Assembly (NCBI GenBank): GCA_036389715.1
Contig: DASVWH010000222.1
Location: forward strand, 1-14,213
DNA: 14,213 nt
DNA from: DASVWH01 sp036389715
GTDB lineage: Bacteria > Acidobacteriota > Blastocatellia > Pyrinomonadales > Pyrinomonadaceae
Reading direction: 5' to 3'
Part shown: positions 1 to 7,256 of the stretch, piece after piece
Position numbering within the stretch: the stretch's first letter is position 1
How the letters are laid out: the number at the start of each line of letters is the position of its first letter
Program-made: the position numbers and the translations under genes
Notes under the pieces: model-generated
Seen by the model: the letters and a program-made list of their open reading frames with translations, nothing else
What the model was told of the DNA's origin: nothing
Databases searched by the model: none

Positions 1-476
1 GGATGGAGTTCGGGCCGCGCGCGCTTGGCAACCGTTCCATCCTGGTTGACCCGCGCTGCGCCGGGATGAAAGAGATACTCAACGACCGCATCAAAAAGCG
101 TGAGCCGTTTCGTCCCTTCGCGCCTTCGATTCTGGCAGAGCACGTCGGCGACTATTTCGAGCAGACGCACCCTGCGCCGACGATGCTCATGGTCTATCAG
201 ATCAAGCCGGAGCAGCGCGCGCGGATTCCGGCGGTAACGCACGTGGACGGGACGGGAAGGCTGCAAACCGTGACGCGCGAAATGAACCCGCGCTATTATC
301 AGTTGATCGCGGATTTCAATGAGCTGACGGGCGTGCCCATCCTGCTCAATACCTCTTTCAACGAGAACGAGCCGATAGTCTGCACGCCGCGCCAGGCGCT
401 CGACTGTTTTATGAAGACGCGGATGGATGCGCTCTATCTCGGCAACTACGCCATCCGGCGCGCGGCGACACGATAG
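1..476 (+). CDS. O-carbamoyltransferase, NodU/CmcH family, C-terminal part (5' end outside window)
   Basis: This is the C-terminal part of a carbamoyltransferase, which moves a carbamoyl group from carbamoyl phosphate (through a carbamoyl-adenylate in this family, as in TobZ) onto a hydroxyl of a sugar or natural product. Seen: the first complete codons give MEFGPRALGNRSIL, the family signature at the start of the C-terminal domain. The Met is normally internal (G-R-M-E-F-G-P-R), so the gene enters from the left; the partial codon NGG fits that Arg. Further family blocks follow: REPFRPFAPSIL, THVDGTGRLQTV, LLNTSFNENEPIV and a final MDALYLGNYAI. The reading frame ends at TAG 474-476, 90 bp before the next gene. 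In this sugar-nucleotide neighbourhood the likely substrate is a sugar of the surface glycan (inference). The N-terminal Kae1-like domain is not in the window. The family call is firm; the substrate is unknown. Confidence 0.93.
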   Translation, partial: MEFGPRALGNRSILVDPRCAGMKEILNDRIKKREPFRPFAPSILAEHVGDYFEQTHPAPTMLMVYQIKPEQRARIPAVTHVDGTGRLQTVTREMNPRYYQLIADFNELTGVPILLNTSFNENEPIVCTPRQALDCFMKTRMDALYLGNYAIRRAATR

Positions 477-488
477 CAGCCGTTCAAG

Positions 489-516
489 AGTTTTCAGTTC
501 TCAGTTTTCGGTTGAG
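489..516. repeat. degenerate heptamer tandem repeat
   Basis: Four consecutive 7-base units follow one another: AGTTTTC (489-495), AGTTCTC (496-502), AGTTTTC (503-509) and GGTTGAG (510-516). They lie in the 90-bp spacer between the carbamoyltransferase and the UDP-xylose synthase. The A+T-rich composition contrasts with the G+C-rich coding sequence on both sides. It resembles the short heptamer repeats that occur between genes in some bacterial genomes; no function can be read from it. Confidence 0.55.
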
Positions 517-533
517 AGCCGAAATGCTTTTAA
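506..533 (+). terminator. possible weak terminator or attenuator hairpin
   Basis: TTTCGG (506-511) and CCGAAA (519-524) form a perfect 6-bp stem around a 7-base loop, followed by TGCTTTTAA. An outer pair, TCAGTT (501-506) with AACTGA (532-537), could enclose it, but the two share base 506. The stem is short and the T-run is only four bases and offset, so it may be only a by-product of the heptamer repeat. It sits 30 bases after the carbamoyltransferase stop codon. Confidence 0.3.
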
Positions 534-566
534 CTGACAGCGGAAGGGGAGAAGGGGAAGAAGAGC

Positions 567-1532
567 ATGAGAATACTTGTCACGGGCGGCGCTGGCTTTA
601 TCGGTTCTCACCTCTGCGAGCGCCTGCTTGGCGAGGGGCACGAGGTGCTCTGCCTGGACAACTTTTTCACGGGCCGTCGCCAGAACGTTTATCACCTGCT
701 CGACCATCGCGGCTTTGAATTAATCCGCCATGACGTGATCGAGCCGGTGCTGCTCGAAGTCGAGCAAATCTACAACCTGGCCTGCCCGGCCTCGCCCATC
801 CATTACCAGTACAATCCGGTCAAGACGGTCAAGACCAGCGTGATGGGGATGATTAATATGCTGGGCCTGGCCAAGCGCGTGCGCGCGCGCATTCTTCAGG
901 CTTCGACCTCAGAGGTCTACGGCGACCCGCAGGTTCACCCGCAGCCCGAAGGCTATTTCGGCAACGTCAATCCCATCGGCTTGAGATCGTGCTACGACGA
1001 AGGCAAGCGAATCGCCGAGACGCTGATGATGGATTACCATCGCCAGAACGGAGTGGACACGCGCATCGCGCGCATCTTCAATACCTACGGGCCGCGGATG
1101 ATGGAAGACGACGGGCGCGTCGTCTCGAACTTCATCGTCCAGGCGCTCGGCGGCCAGGAGTTGACCATCTACGGCACTGGAGAGCAGACGCGCTCCTTCT
1201 GTTACGTGGACGATCTGGTCGAGGGGCTGGTCCGGTTGATGAACACGGACGGAGCGCACGAGCCCGTCAACCTGGGCAATCCCGGCGAGTTTACCATCAG
1301 GGAGCTGGCCGAAGAGGTGGCGCGCATGTGCGGGACGCAAGCGCGTATCAGGTATCACCCGCTGCCGCAGGACGACCCGAAGCAGCGCAGGCCGGACATT
1401 ACTCGCGCACAGCAACTGCTCGGCTGGAATCCGACCATCCAACTGCGCGAAGGTCTCAAAAAAACCGTCGCCTATTTCTCTGAGAGCACCGGCAATGTCC
1501 GGGAGAAGGCGAACACGAGCGGCACTTATTAA
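567..1532 (+). CDS. UDP-glucuronate decarboxylase (UDP-xylose synthase), extended SDR
   Basis: Predicted cytosolic enzyme converting UDP-glucuronate to UDP-xylose and CO2 through an NAD-bound 4-keto intermediate. Seen: 321 residues with an N-terminal Rossmann motif GGAGFIG (7-13), an acidic DN pair (31-32) ending the second strand, NLACPASPIHYQ (70-81), the Ser/Thr block STSEVYGD (113-120), and the catalytic pair Tyr143/Lys147 in SCYDEGK. The blocks NLACPASPIHY and NPIGLRSCYDEGKR are characteristic of the UXS/Uxs1 group rather than of generic epimerases. Length fits bacterial UXS without a membrane anchor. The ATG at 567 follows a purine-rich stretch at 541-565 that can serve as ribosome binding site. 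The next gene starts 5 bp after the stop codon, so the two are probably co-transcribed. It likely supplies UDP-xylose to the glycan made by this locus (inference). Confidence 0.93.
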   Translation: MRILVTGGAGFIGSHLCERLLGEGHEVLCLDNFFTGRRQNVYHLLDHRGFELIRHDVIEPVLLEVEQIYNLACPASPIHYQYNPVKTVKTSVMGMINMLGLAKRVRARILQASTSEVYGDPQVHPQPEGYFGNVNPIGLRSCYDEGKRIAETLMMDYHRQNGVDTRIARIFNTYGPRMMEDDGRVVSNFIVQALGGQELTIYGTGEQTRSFCYVDDLVEGLVRLMNTDGAHEPVNLGNPGEFTIRELAEEVARMCGTQARIRYHPLPQDDPKQRRPDITRAQQLLGWNPTIQLREGLKKTVAYFSESTGNVREKANTSGTY

Positions 1533-1537
1533 GATAA

Positions 1538-2800
1538 TTGCGTATTCTAATTCTTCACCAGTTTTTCTACCCGGACCATTCGGCGGTCAGCCAGTTGATG
1601 ACTGAGCTGGCGGAGAGCCTCGTCGAGCAGGGCCTGGAAGTGACGGCGCTGGCCGGGCGCGGGCTTTACAACGGCGGCCAGAGGCTCGCGCCGCGTGAAG
1701 AGTACAGGGGCATCAGGATTGAGCGCGCCTGGACCACGAGCAGGGGCAAGCGGAGTCTCGCCGCACGTTTGACCGATTACCTCTCGTTTTATCTGGGCGC
1801 AAGCTGGAAGCTGCTGCGCCTGCCTGCGCACGACATTTTGCTGACGCTCAGCCACCCGCCCCTGATCGGCTTGATAGCTCTCTTCTTCGGGCGTTTGCGC
1901 CGGATGCGGATCATCGCGCTCGTGCAGGACATTCACCCGGACCTGGCCATTCACCTCGGGACGATAGGAGCGCGCAATCCGGCTGCGCGCGCCTTGAATT
2001 GGCTCAACTGCCGTGCGCTGCGCGGCGCTGACCGGATTATAGTGCTCAGCGAATGTATGCGCGAGAGAATCGCCGCGAAGGTGGGCGCTCGTAACTCTTC
2101 GAGGATAGACATCATCCACAACTGGGCGGACGGGCGTGCCATTCGCCCGCTCGACGGCGAACCGAATCCCTTCGTCGCAGAGCATCACCTGGAAGGAAAA
2201 TTCGTCGTCCTCTTTTCGGGAAATTTTGGTCTCGTCAACGAATTTCAGACCGTGCTCGATGCCGCGCGCCGTCTGCGTGAACGCTCGGACCTGCTCTTTC
2301 TCTTCATCGGCGACGGCGTCAGGGCGGGCGAGATCAGGCGCTTTACGGAGCAGCACGGCCTTGAGAATATTCGGATGCTGCCTTACCAGCCGCGCCAGAG
2401 CCTGCGCTATAGCCTGGCGGCCGGACACGCTTTACTGACCACCCTGGCCGACGGGCTGGCGGGCCTGAGCGTGCCGAGTAAGACATACGCGAGCCTGGCG
2501 GCCGGACGCCCCGTCCTCTTTGTCGGAGATGCGCGCAGCGATGTCGCGCGTCTGGTGACGGAGCACGGCTGCGGGGCCGTCATCGCGGCGGGCGACGGCG
2601 AGCGCCTTGCCGCAGTCATCGAGGATTGGGCGGCGGACGGGGCGAAGCTAGCCCGGATGGGCCGCGCCGCACGCGCTCTCTTCGAGAGCCGTTTTGACAG
2701 GCCCCATGCGGTCAGCGCTTATCTCGAAACTTTTTCCAGGTGCGCGGACATTGCGCCGGGCGGCTACAATCCCGAGCTGGCGAAGGAATCCGAAAGTTAA
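1538..2800 (+). CDS. GT4 family glycosyltransferase, WcaI/WbuB type
   Basis: Predicted cytoplasmic, membrane-associated GT-B glycosyltransferase adding a sugar to the lipid-linked glycan intermediate. Seen: 420 residues; N-terminal HQFFYPDHSAV (7-17), typical of WcaI/WbuB-like proteins with a hydrophobic acceptor-side region around 98-130; VQDIHPDLAI (129-138); the domain junction NWAD (195-198); VLFSGNFG (224-231) opening the donor domain; and GLSVPSKTYASLAAGRPVL (309-327), where these families bind the donor nucleotide. The start is a TTG at 1538, only 5 bp after the preceding stop and without a good Shine-Dalgarno; it is preferred because MRILILHQFF begins exactly as the family does. A later start would cut into the first strand. 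Donor and acceptor cannot be told from sequence; a 2-acetamido-6-deoxyhexose is possible because WbuB-type enzymes often use such donors. Confidence 0.88.
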   Translation: MRILILHQFFYPDHSAVSQLMTELAESLVEQGLEVTALAGRGLYNGGQRLAPREEYRGIRIERAWTTSRGKRSLAARLTDYLSFYLGASWKLLRLPAHDILLTLSHPPLIGLIALFFGRLRRMRIIALVQDIHPDLAIHLGTIGARNPAARALNWLNCRALRGADRIIVLSECMRERIAAKVGARNSSRIDIIHNWADGRAIRPLDGEPNPFVAEHHLEGKFVVLFSGNFGLVNEFQTVLDAARRLRERSDLLFLFIGDGVRAGEIRRFTEQHGLENIRMLPYQPRQSLRYSLAAGHALLTTLADGLAGLSVPSKTYASLAAGRPVLFVGDARSDVARLVTEHGCGAVIAAGDGERLAAVIEDWAADGAKLARMGRAARALFESRFDRPHAVSAYLETFSRCADIAPGGYNPELAKESES

Positions 2801-2814
2801 GGAGTCCGAAAGTC
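2783..2814. repeat. 16-bp tandem duplication across the GT4 stop codon
   Basis: AAGGAATCCGAAAGTT (2783-2798) is followed directly by AAGGAGTCCGAAAGTC (2799-2814), 14 of 16 identical. The first copy encodes the last residues of the glycosyltransferase and provides the T of its TAA stop (2798-2800); the second copy lies in the spacer. This looks like a local slippage duplication. Confidence 0.75.
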
Positions 2815-2909
2815 ATAGCCCGGTTCCGCCCGCTCGCCCTTATGCAAACAGGTCATGCTCAAAGCGGCCGCCGGGCCGGACCGGCTTAGTTGACGCACAC
2901 CAAGACCGT

Positions 2910-2933
2910 CTATTCGTCAAGCTATTCGTCAAG
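2910..2933. repeat. 12-bp perfect tandem duplication at the SDR start
   Basis: CTATTCGTCAAG occurs twice back to back (2910-2921 and 2922-2933) and ends on the base before the ATG at 2934. It occupies the place of the ribosome binding site and offers no good Shine-Dalgarno core. The duplication is in frame with the downstream gene (4 codons), so a longer N terminus would contain the residues LFVK twice. Confidence 0.75.
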
Positions 2934-3914
2934 ATGAAACGCATTGCTCTGGTCACGGGCGCGGGCGGCGCAATCGGTTCCATTCTGGTCAGGCGTTTGC
3001 TGGAGCACGGCTGCCGGGTCCGTGCGCTCGTGCGCGGGCCTTCATCCAGGGGCCTGCCGGAGACGGTCGAGATATTTCGCGGCGACATCACGGACAGCGG
3101 GTTGCTGGCCGAAGCGACGGACGGCGTCGGATGGGTCTTTCACCTGGCCGCCAGGCTGCATTTGAACAACCCGCCTCCGGGCATGCAGGAGGAGTACGGC
3201 CTGGCCAACGTGGAGGGCACGCGCCGCCTGGTCCAGGCCGCGCGCGGCTCCGGCGTCGAGCGCCTGATCTTTTTCAGCACGATAAATGTTTACGGCCAGA
3301 CACGTCCCGGAGAGGTCTTCGACGAAGACTCGCCGCTTCGCCCGGAGTCGTTGTATGCGGAAACAAAGGTCCGGGGCGAGCGGTTGGCGCTCGACGGAAT
3401 GGCTTCGGTCGTGCTGCGCCTGGCGGCCGTTTACGGGCCGGGGATGAAGGGGAATTACACGCGCCTCTTGCAGGCTCTGCGGCGCGGGCGGGTCCTGATG
3501 CCGGGCGACGGCTGCAACCGCCGGACGCTCGCCTTTGTCGAAGATGTCTGCTGCGCGGCGATTCTCGCAGCCGAACACGCGAGCGCGGCCGGGCAGATTT
3601 ATAATGTGACGGATGGACAGGTGCACACTCTTCGAGAGATTATCAATGCCATGAGCGAGGCGCTGGGCAGGCCCGTGACCGCCATCCGTCTGCCGAAGAG
3701 TGCGGTTCGACTTGCGGCGGGTGTTTGGGAAGACGGCTGGCGGCTGGCCGGTAAAAGCTCTTCCGTGGGGCGCGCAACCGTTGATAAATTCGTCGAGGAC
3801 GTGGCCGTCAGCGGAGTTAAAATTCAGCAGCTTGGCTTTCGCCCGCAATATGATCTGAGGGCGGGCTGGCGCGCGACCGTCAAAGAATATCTGGCCGAGC
3901 GGCGTCTGAGCTGA
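2934..3914 (+). CDS. NAD-dependent sugar-nucleotide epimerase/4-ketoreductase (WbpV/WreQ-like extended SDR)
   Basis: Predicted cytosolic extended short-chain dehydrogenase acting on a UDP-sugar. Seen: 326 residues from ATG 2934; Rossmann motif TGAGGAIG (8-15); DIT (51-53) binding the adenine side; VFHLAAR (68-74); FFSTINVYG (113-121) with Ser115; catalytic pair Tyr141/Lys145 in LYAETK; and RLAAVYGPG opening the substrate half. The frame stays open upstream to 2694, overlapping the previous gene, but the Rossmann fold begins at MKRIALVTG, so 2934 is chosen despite a poor ribosome binding site. The gene is directly followed by a WbpL-like transferase and then a WbpM-like dehydratase. That order is known from wbpV-wbpL-wbpM in Pseudomonas, where the SDR reduces the 4-keto product of WbpM to UDP-QuiNAc. 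Reduction to UDP-QuiNAc or UDP-FucNAc is therefore the best guess; a plain 4-epimerase (GalE/Gne type) is the alternative. Confidence 0.85.
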   Translation: MKRIALVTGAGGAIGSILVRRLLEHGCRVRALVRGPSSRGLPETVEIFRGDITDSGLLAEATDGVGWVFHLAARLHLNNPPPGMQEEYGLANVEGTRRLVQAARGSGVERLIFFSTINVYGQTRPGEVFDEDSPLRPESLYAETKVRGERLALDGMASVVLRLAAVYGPGMKGNYTRLLQALRRGRVLMPGDGCNRRTLAFVEDVCCAAILAAEHASAAGQIYNVTDGQVHTLREIINAMSEALGRPVTAIRLPKSAVRLAAGVWEDGWRLAGKSSSVGRATVDKFVEDVAVSGVKIQQLGFRPQYDLRAGWRATVKEYLAERRLS

Positions 3915-3975
3915 ACGGGTATCTTCTGCCCGGACCAATCTTCGTCAGGTGAGCCGCAAGCCCTGTTTGAAGCCG

Positions 3976-5058
3976 ATGAATCTTGAGAATCTTGCTGTCA
4001 GCGGGTTGGTCTTCTTCGTCTCCGTCTGGCTGACGGGCCGCCTCTCGTCGCCTGCGTCCAGGCTGCGTTTGCTGGACCACCCGAACGAGCGCTCGCTGCA
4101 CGGCGCGCCGGTTCCGCGAACGGGCGGGCTGGCTATTTTGGCAAGCCTCGCGCTCGGCGTGCTGCTCGCGGCGGGGTGGGCTTACCTGAGAGGCGCAGCG
4201 CCCGCGCTCGATGCCCGCCGCAGTCTCTGGATTGTCGGGATGCTCCTCCCGGTCGCCGCCGTCTCTCTCTGGAACGACTGGCTGGAACTGCCCGCGGGGC
4301 TGCGGCTGGCAGTGCATGGATTGGCTGCTGCCGGAGTAGTCCTGGGGGCGGGGCTGACGATTGAACAGCTTCGCGTCCCTTCGATAAATACCTGGAGGCT
4401 CGGCTGGCTGGCCGTTCCGTTGACCATTCTCTGCCTCGTCTGGATGACGAATCTCTACAACTTCATGGACGGGATGGATGGATTTGCGGGCGGGATGGCG
4501 GCGGTCGGTTTCAGCTTCCTGGGCTATCTAGGGTGGCGGGGCGGGGATTCTTTCATCGCCACGCTTTCACTGCTGACAGTCGGCGCGACCTCGGGCTTTC
4601 TCCTCTACAACAGGCCGCCCGCGAGAATCTTCATGGGCGATGTCGGGAGCACTCTGCTGGGGTTTCTGGCCGGAGCGCTGGCCGTCCTCGGGGTGCATCA
4701 GGGCCTCTTCGAGCTGTGGGTCCCGGTGCTCATCTTCTCACCCTTTATAGTTGACGCGAGCGTCACTCTCTGCCGCCGTCTACTGAAGGGCGAAAGGGTC
4801 TGGCAGGCTCATCGCCAGCACTACTATCAACGAATGGTGCTGCTCGGGTGGAGCCATCGAAAGACAGTGCTCGCGGAATACTGCCTGATGCTCGCCTCCG
4901 GTAGCAGCGCCGTCATCTACCCGAAGTTGAGCGAGGGAGGGCGGCTCTCGCTCTTAATCGCGTGGCTCCTGGTCTATGCTGGGCTCGGCCTCGCTGTTTG
5001 CCTGGCGGAGGGACGAACCGCCCGCTCCGGCCCCGCAGCAGAGCGAGATGTGCGCTGA
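3976..5058 (+). CDS. polyprenyl-phosphate sugar-1-phosphate transferase, WecA/WbpL family
   Basis: Integral membrane enzyme of the MraY/WecA superfamily that starts a lipid-linked glycan by moving an N-acetylamino-sugar phosphate from its UDP donor to undecaprenyl phosphate on the cytoplasmic face. Seen from ATG 3976 (360 residues): about ten hydrophobic segments; NERSLHGAPVPRTGG (37-51); NLYNFMDGMDGFAGG (159-173), the metal/phosphate loop; FMGDVGST (219-226); and HRQHYYQ (279-285), an HRxHxYQ element like that of the WbpL subgroup. The usual Asp-Asp pair in the second cytoplasmic loop reads WND (99-101), so the first Asp appears to be Asn. A GTG at 3949 would add nine residues; the ATG is preferred because family members begin right at the first membrane segment, but neither has a strong ribosome binding site. 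Its neighbours suggest UDP-QuiNAc or UDP-FucNAc as donor (inference). Confidence 0.88.
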   Translation: MNLENLAVSGLVFFVSVWLTGRLSSPASRLRLLDHPNERSLHGAPVPRTGGLAILASLALGVLLAAGWAYLRGAAPALDARRSLWIVGMLLPVAAVSLWNDWLELPAGLRLAVHGLAAAGVVLGAGLTIEQLRVPSINTWRLGWLAVPLTILCLVWMTNLYNFMDGMDGFAGGMAAVGFSFLGYLGWRGGDSFIATLSLLTVGATSGFLLYNRPPARIFMGDVGSTLLGFLAGALAVLGVHQGLFELWVPVLIFSPFIVDASVTLCRRLLKGERVWQAHRQHYYQRMVLLGWSHRKTVLAEYCLMLASGSSAVIYPKLSEGGRLSLLIAWLLVYAGLGLAVCLAEGRTARSGPAAERDVR

Positions 5059-5093
5059 AGCTAATGTCAACGCGAGCGCACTCTGATTTATCA

Positions 5094-5118
5094 ACGGCAG
5101 CCTGCCGCGCGCTGCCGT
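5094..5118. other. 8-bp perfect inverted repeat (hairpin) in the 5059-5183 spacer
   Basis: ACGGCAGC (5094-5101) and GCTGCCGT (5111-5118) pair perfectly around a 9-base loop. No T-run follows, so it does not look like an intrinsic terminator; it may stabilise an mRNA end or slow read-through between the WbpL-like and WbpM-like genes. I see no clear promoter in the 125-bp spacer. Confidence 0.5.
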
Positions 5119-5183
5119 AGCACTGTTAAAACCGGCTCTCATTCACTTTTTAAGGACGAACGGAACGACTGAATTTTCCGGCA

Positions 5184-7256
5184 ATGAAAACGAATATAAC
5201 AGCTAGTGCGAATCAATCAATGGTCTGGTGGGGGCGGCTTCTCAGCCGGCGGCTTCAATTCCTGCTGGATGTCTCTATCCTGATCGCATCGTTCGTCATC
5301 TCCTACCTGCTGCGGTTCGATTTTGTCATTCCGCAGGACTGGCTGCACAACATCCTGGTCCAGCTGCCCTACGTCGTGCTGGTGCAATTCGCGGCCCTTA
5401 ATCTGGCCGGGGGGCGCTCCTTCATCTGGCGCTACACGGGCATCGCGCACCTCAAATCGTATCTCATCGCGGCCGGTTCATCTTACGCTTTCGTGGCCGC
5501 GCTCAGGCTCGGGCTCTCCGACGAATACCAGCAATGGCGAGTGCCGCACACGGTCAGCATTATGGATACGCTGCTGGCCTTCGGCGGCGCGTTCGGGCTG
5601 CGCATCGTGCGCCGCTCGCTTTATGAACGCTACGAGAAGCGCAAGCGGCGGAGGGCCTCTGTTGCGAGCAGCGGAGACCCGAAGCCGGTGCTATTGATCG
5701 GAGCGGGTCAGGCCGGTGTGCAGGCTGCGCGCGAGATCGAGAGACGCGGCGACACCAACCTTGAGGTCAAGGGTTTCATTGACGACGACCCCGGCAAACA
5801 GAAGCGGCGCGTCGTCGGTGAAATAAGGGTTCTCGGGACGACGCAGGACTTGCCGCGCCTCGTCTCCGCGCTTGAGATAGACCACGTGGTCATTACCATG
5901 GCGCAGGCCTCGCGGCAGGACATCCGGCGCATCGTCGAGACCTGCGAGCAGATTCCCGTCAAGGTGCGGATTATTCCCGGCCTCTACGAGCTGCTCCAGG
6001 GACGCGTCGAGGTCAGCCGCATCCGCGACGTGCAGATCGAGGACCTGCTCGGACGCGAGCCCGTGCAACTGGATGAAGAGAGCCTGAGCCTCTTTCTCGC
6101 GGGCAAGAGCGTGATGGTCACGGGCGCGGGCGGCTCTATCGGTTCGGAACTGGCGCGGCAGGTGGCCAGATTTCGCCCGTCGAGCCTGCTGCTGGTCGAG
6201 CGGGCGGAGAACGCGCTCTTCAATATTGACCATGAGCTGCGCGAGAGCTACGCGGAGCAGGCGATTGAGCCGCTGGTCGCAGATGTCGGCGACGAGGAGA
6301 GGATGCGTTCCATCTTCAGGCTGCACCGCCCGCAGGTCATCCTGCACGCGGCCGCGCACAAGCACGTCCCGCTGATGGAGTTCAATCCGGCCGAAGCGGT
6401 CAAGAACAACGTGCTCGCAACGCGCCTGCTCGGCGTGCTGGCGGGCGAATTCGATGCGGAGGTCTTCGTCTTAATCTCGACGGACAAGGCCGTCTGCCCG
6501 ACCTCCGTCATGGGAGCGACCAAGCGGCTGGCCGAGCTGGTGGTCCAGGACTTGAACCGGCGGGCGCGGACGCGCTTCGTCGCGGTACGCTTCGGCAACG
6601 TCATCGGCTCCGCCGGGTCGGTCATCCCTATCTTCCGCGAACAGATTCGCCGGGGCGGCCCTGTGACGCTGACGGACAGGCGCATGAAACGCTATTTCAT
6701 GACCATCCCGGAGGCCGCCCAGCTGGTGCTTCAGGCCGGAGCCATGGGACGGGCGGGAAGCGGCGGCGAGGTCTTCATTCTTCAGATGGGTGAGCCGGTC
6801 CGCATCTTCGATCTGGCCGAACAGCTCATCACACTCTCGGGCTTCAGGCCGCACGAAGATATCAAGATCGTCGAGATCGGCAGCCGCCCGGGCGAGCGGC
6901 TCTACGAAAAGCTGATTATGAAGGATGAAGAGGTCGCCGGAACTCAGCATCCGAAGATCTATATCAACATCATCGCCGACCGCCCGGCCGCCGACCTGCA
7001 CCGCGCGCTCGAACATCTGCAATCGCTCGCTACGGACGGCCGGGAGCGTGAGCTTCGCCTGTATCTCAACGAGCTGCTGCCCGAAGCCCGGCTTGAGTTT
7101 CCCGGCCACTCTCAGGAAAGCGCTGCCGTCGGTGAGCCTTCGTCCAACGCCCTGAGCCCGGGCGAAGAGGCCGCCGCTCAAGACGCAGAGGCCGAGACAC
7201 AGGAAACGCTCGCCCAGGAATCAATCGCTCTGACCACCAGCCCGCAGACGCTATGA
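5184..7256 (+). CDS. membrane-bound UDP-GlcNAc 4,6-dehydratase, WbpM/CapD family
   Basis: Converts UDP-GlcNAc to the 4-keto-6-deoxy sugar, first step to UDP-QuiNAc or UDP-FucNAc. Seen: 690 residues; a hydrophobic N-terminal part with about four membrane segments within residues 25-145; a first Rossmann-like domain with GAGQAG (173-178) and GFIDDDP (197-203); a catalytic SDR domain with TGAGGSIG (313-320), HAAAHKHVPLME (388-399), ISTDKAVCPTSVMGATK (431-447) and RFGNVIGS (469-476). The catalytic set is Ser432-Met443-Lys447: Met replaces the usual Tyr, as known for the long WbpM-type enzymes. The common Asn after KAV is Cys438. The last ~50 residues are a Glu/Ala/Ser-rich tail without fold signs, and the full length is somewhat above the usual 620-665. 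The ATG at 5184 lacks a clear Shine-Dalgarno. It overlaps the next gene by 4 bp, indicating translational coupling with the ligase. Confidence 0.94.
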   Translation: MKTNITASANQSMVWWGRLLSRRLQFLLDVSILIASFVISYLLRFDFVIPQDWLHNILVQLPYVVLVQFAALNLAGGRSFIWRYTGIAHLKSYLIAAGSSYAFVAALRLGLSDEYQQWRVPHTVSIMDTLLAFGGAFGLRIVRRSLYERYEKRKRRRASVASSGDPKPVLLIGAGQAGVQAAREIERRGDTNLEVKGFIDDDPGKQKRRVVGEIRVLGTTQDLPRLVSALEIDHVVITMAQASRQDIRRIVETCEQIPVKVRIIPGLYELLQGRVEVSRIRDVQIEDLLGREPVQLDEESLSLFLAGKSVMVTGAGGSIGSELARQVARFRPSSLLLVERAENALFNIDHELRESYAEQAIEPLVADVGDEERMRSIFRLHRPQVILHAAAHKHVPLMEFNPAEAVKNNVLATRLLGVLAGEFDAEVFVLISTDKAVCPTSVMGATKRLAELVVQDLNRRARTRFVAVRFGNVIGSAGSVIPIFREQIRRGGPVTLTDRRMKRYFMTIPEAAQLVLQAGAMGRAGSGGEVFILQMGEPVRIFDLAEQLITLSGFRPHEDIKIVEIGSRPGERLYEKLIMKDEEVAGTQHPKIYINIIADRPAADLHRALEHLQSLATDGRERELRLYLNELLPEARLEFPGHSQESAAVGEPSSNALSPGEEAAAQDAEAETQETLAQESIALTTSPQTL

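Noticed and set aside
1547..2428. Minus-strand open frame opposite the glycosyltransferase
   Set aside because: The plus frame has unmistakable GT4 motifs; the antisense product is Arg/Ala/Gln-rich and has no recognisable domain.
2694..2933. 80-codon N-terminal extension of the SDR
   Set aside because: It overlaps the glycosyltransferase gene, has low-complexity basic content without a domain, and the Rossmann fold starts exactly at the ATG at 2934.
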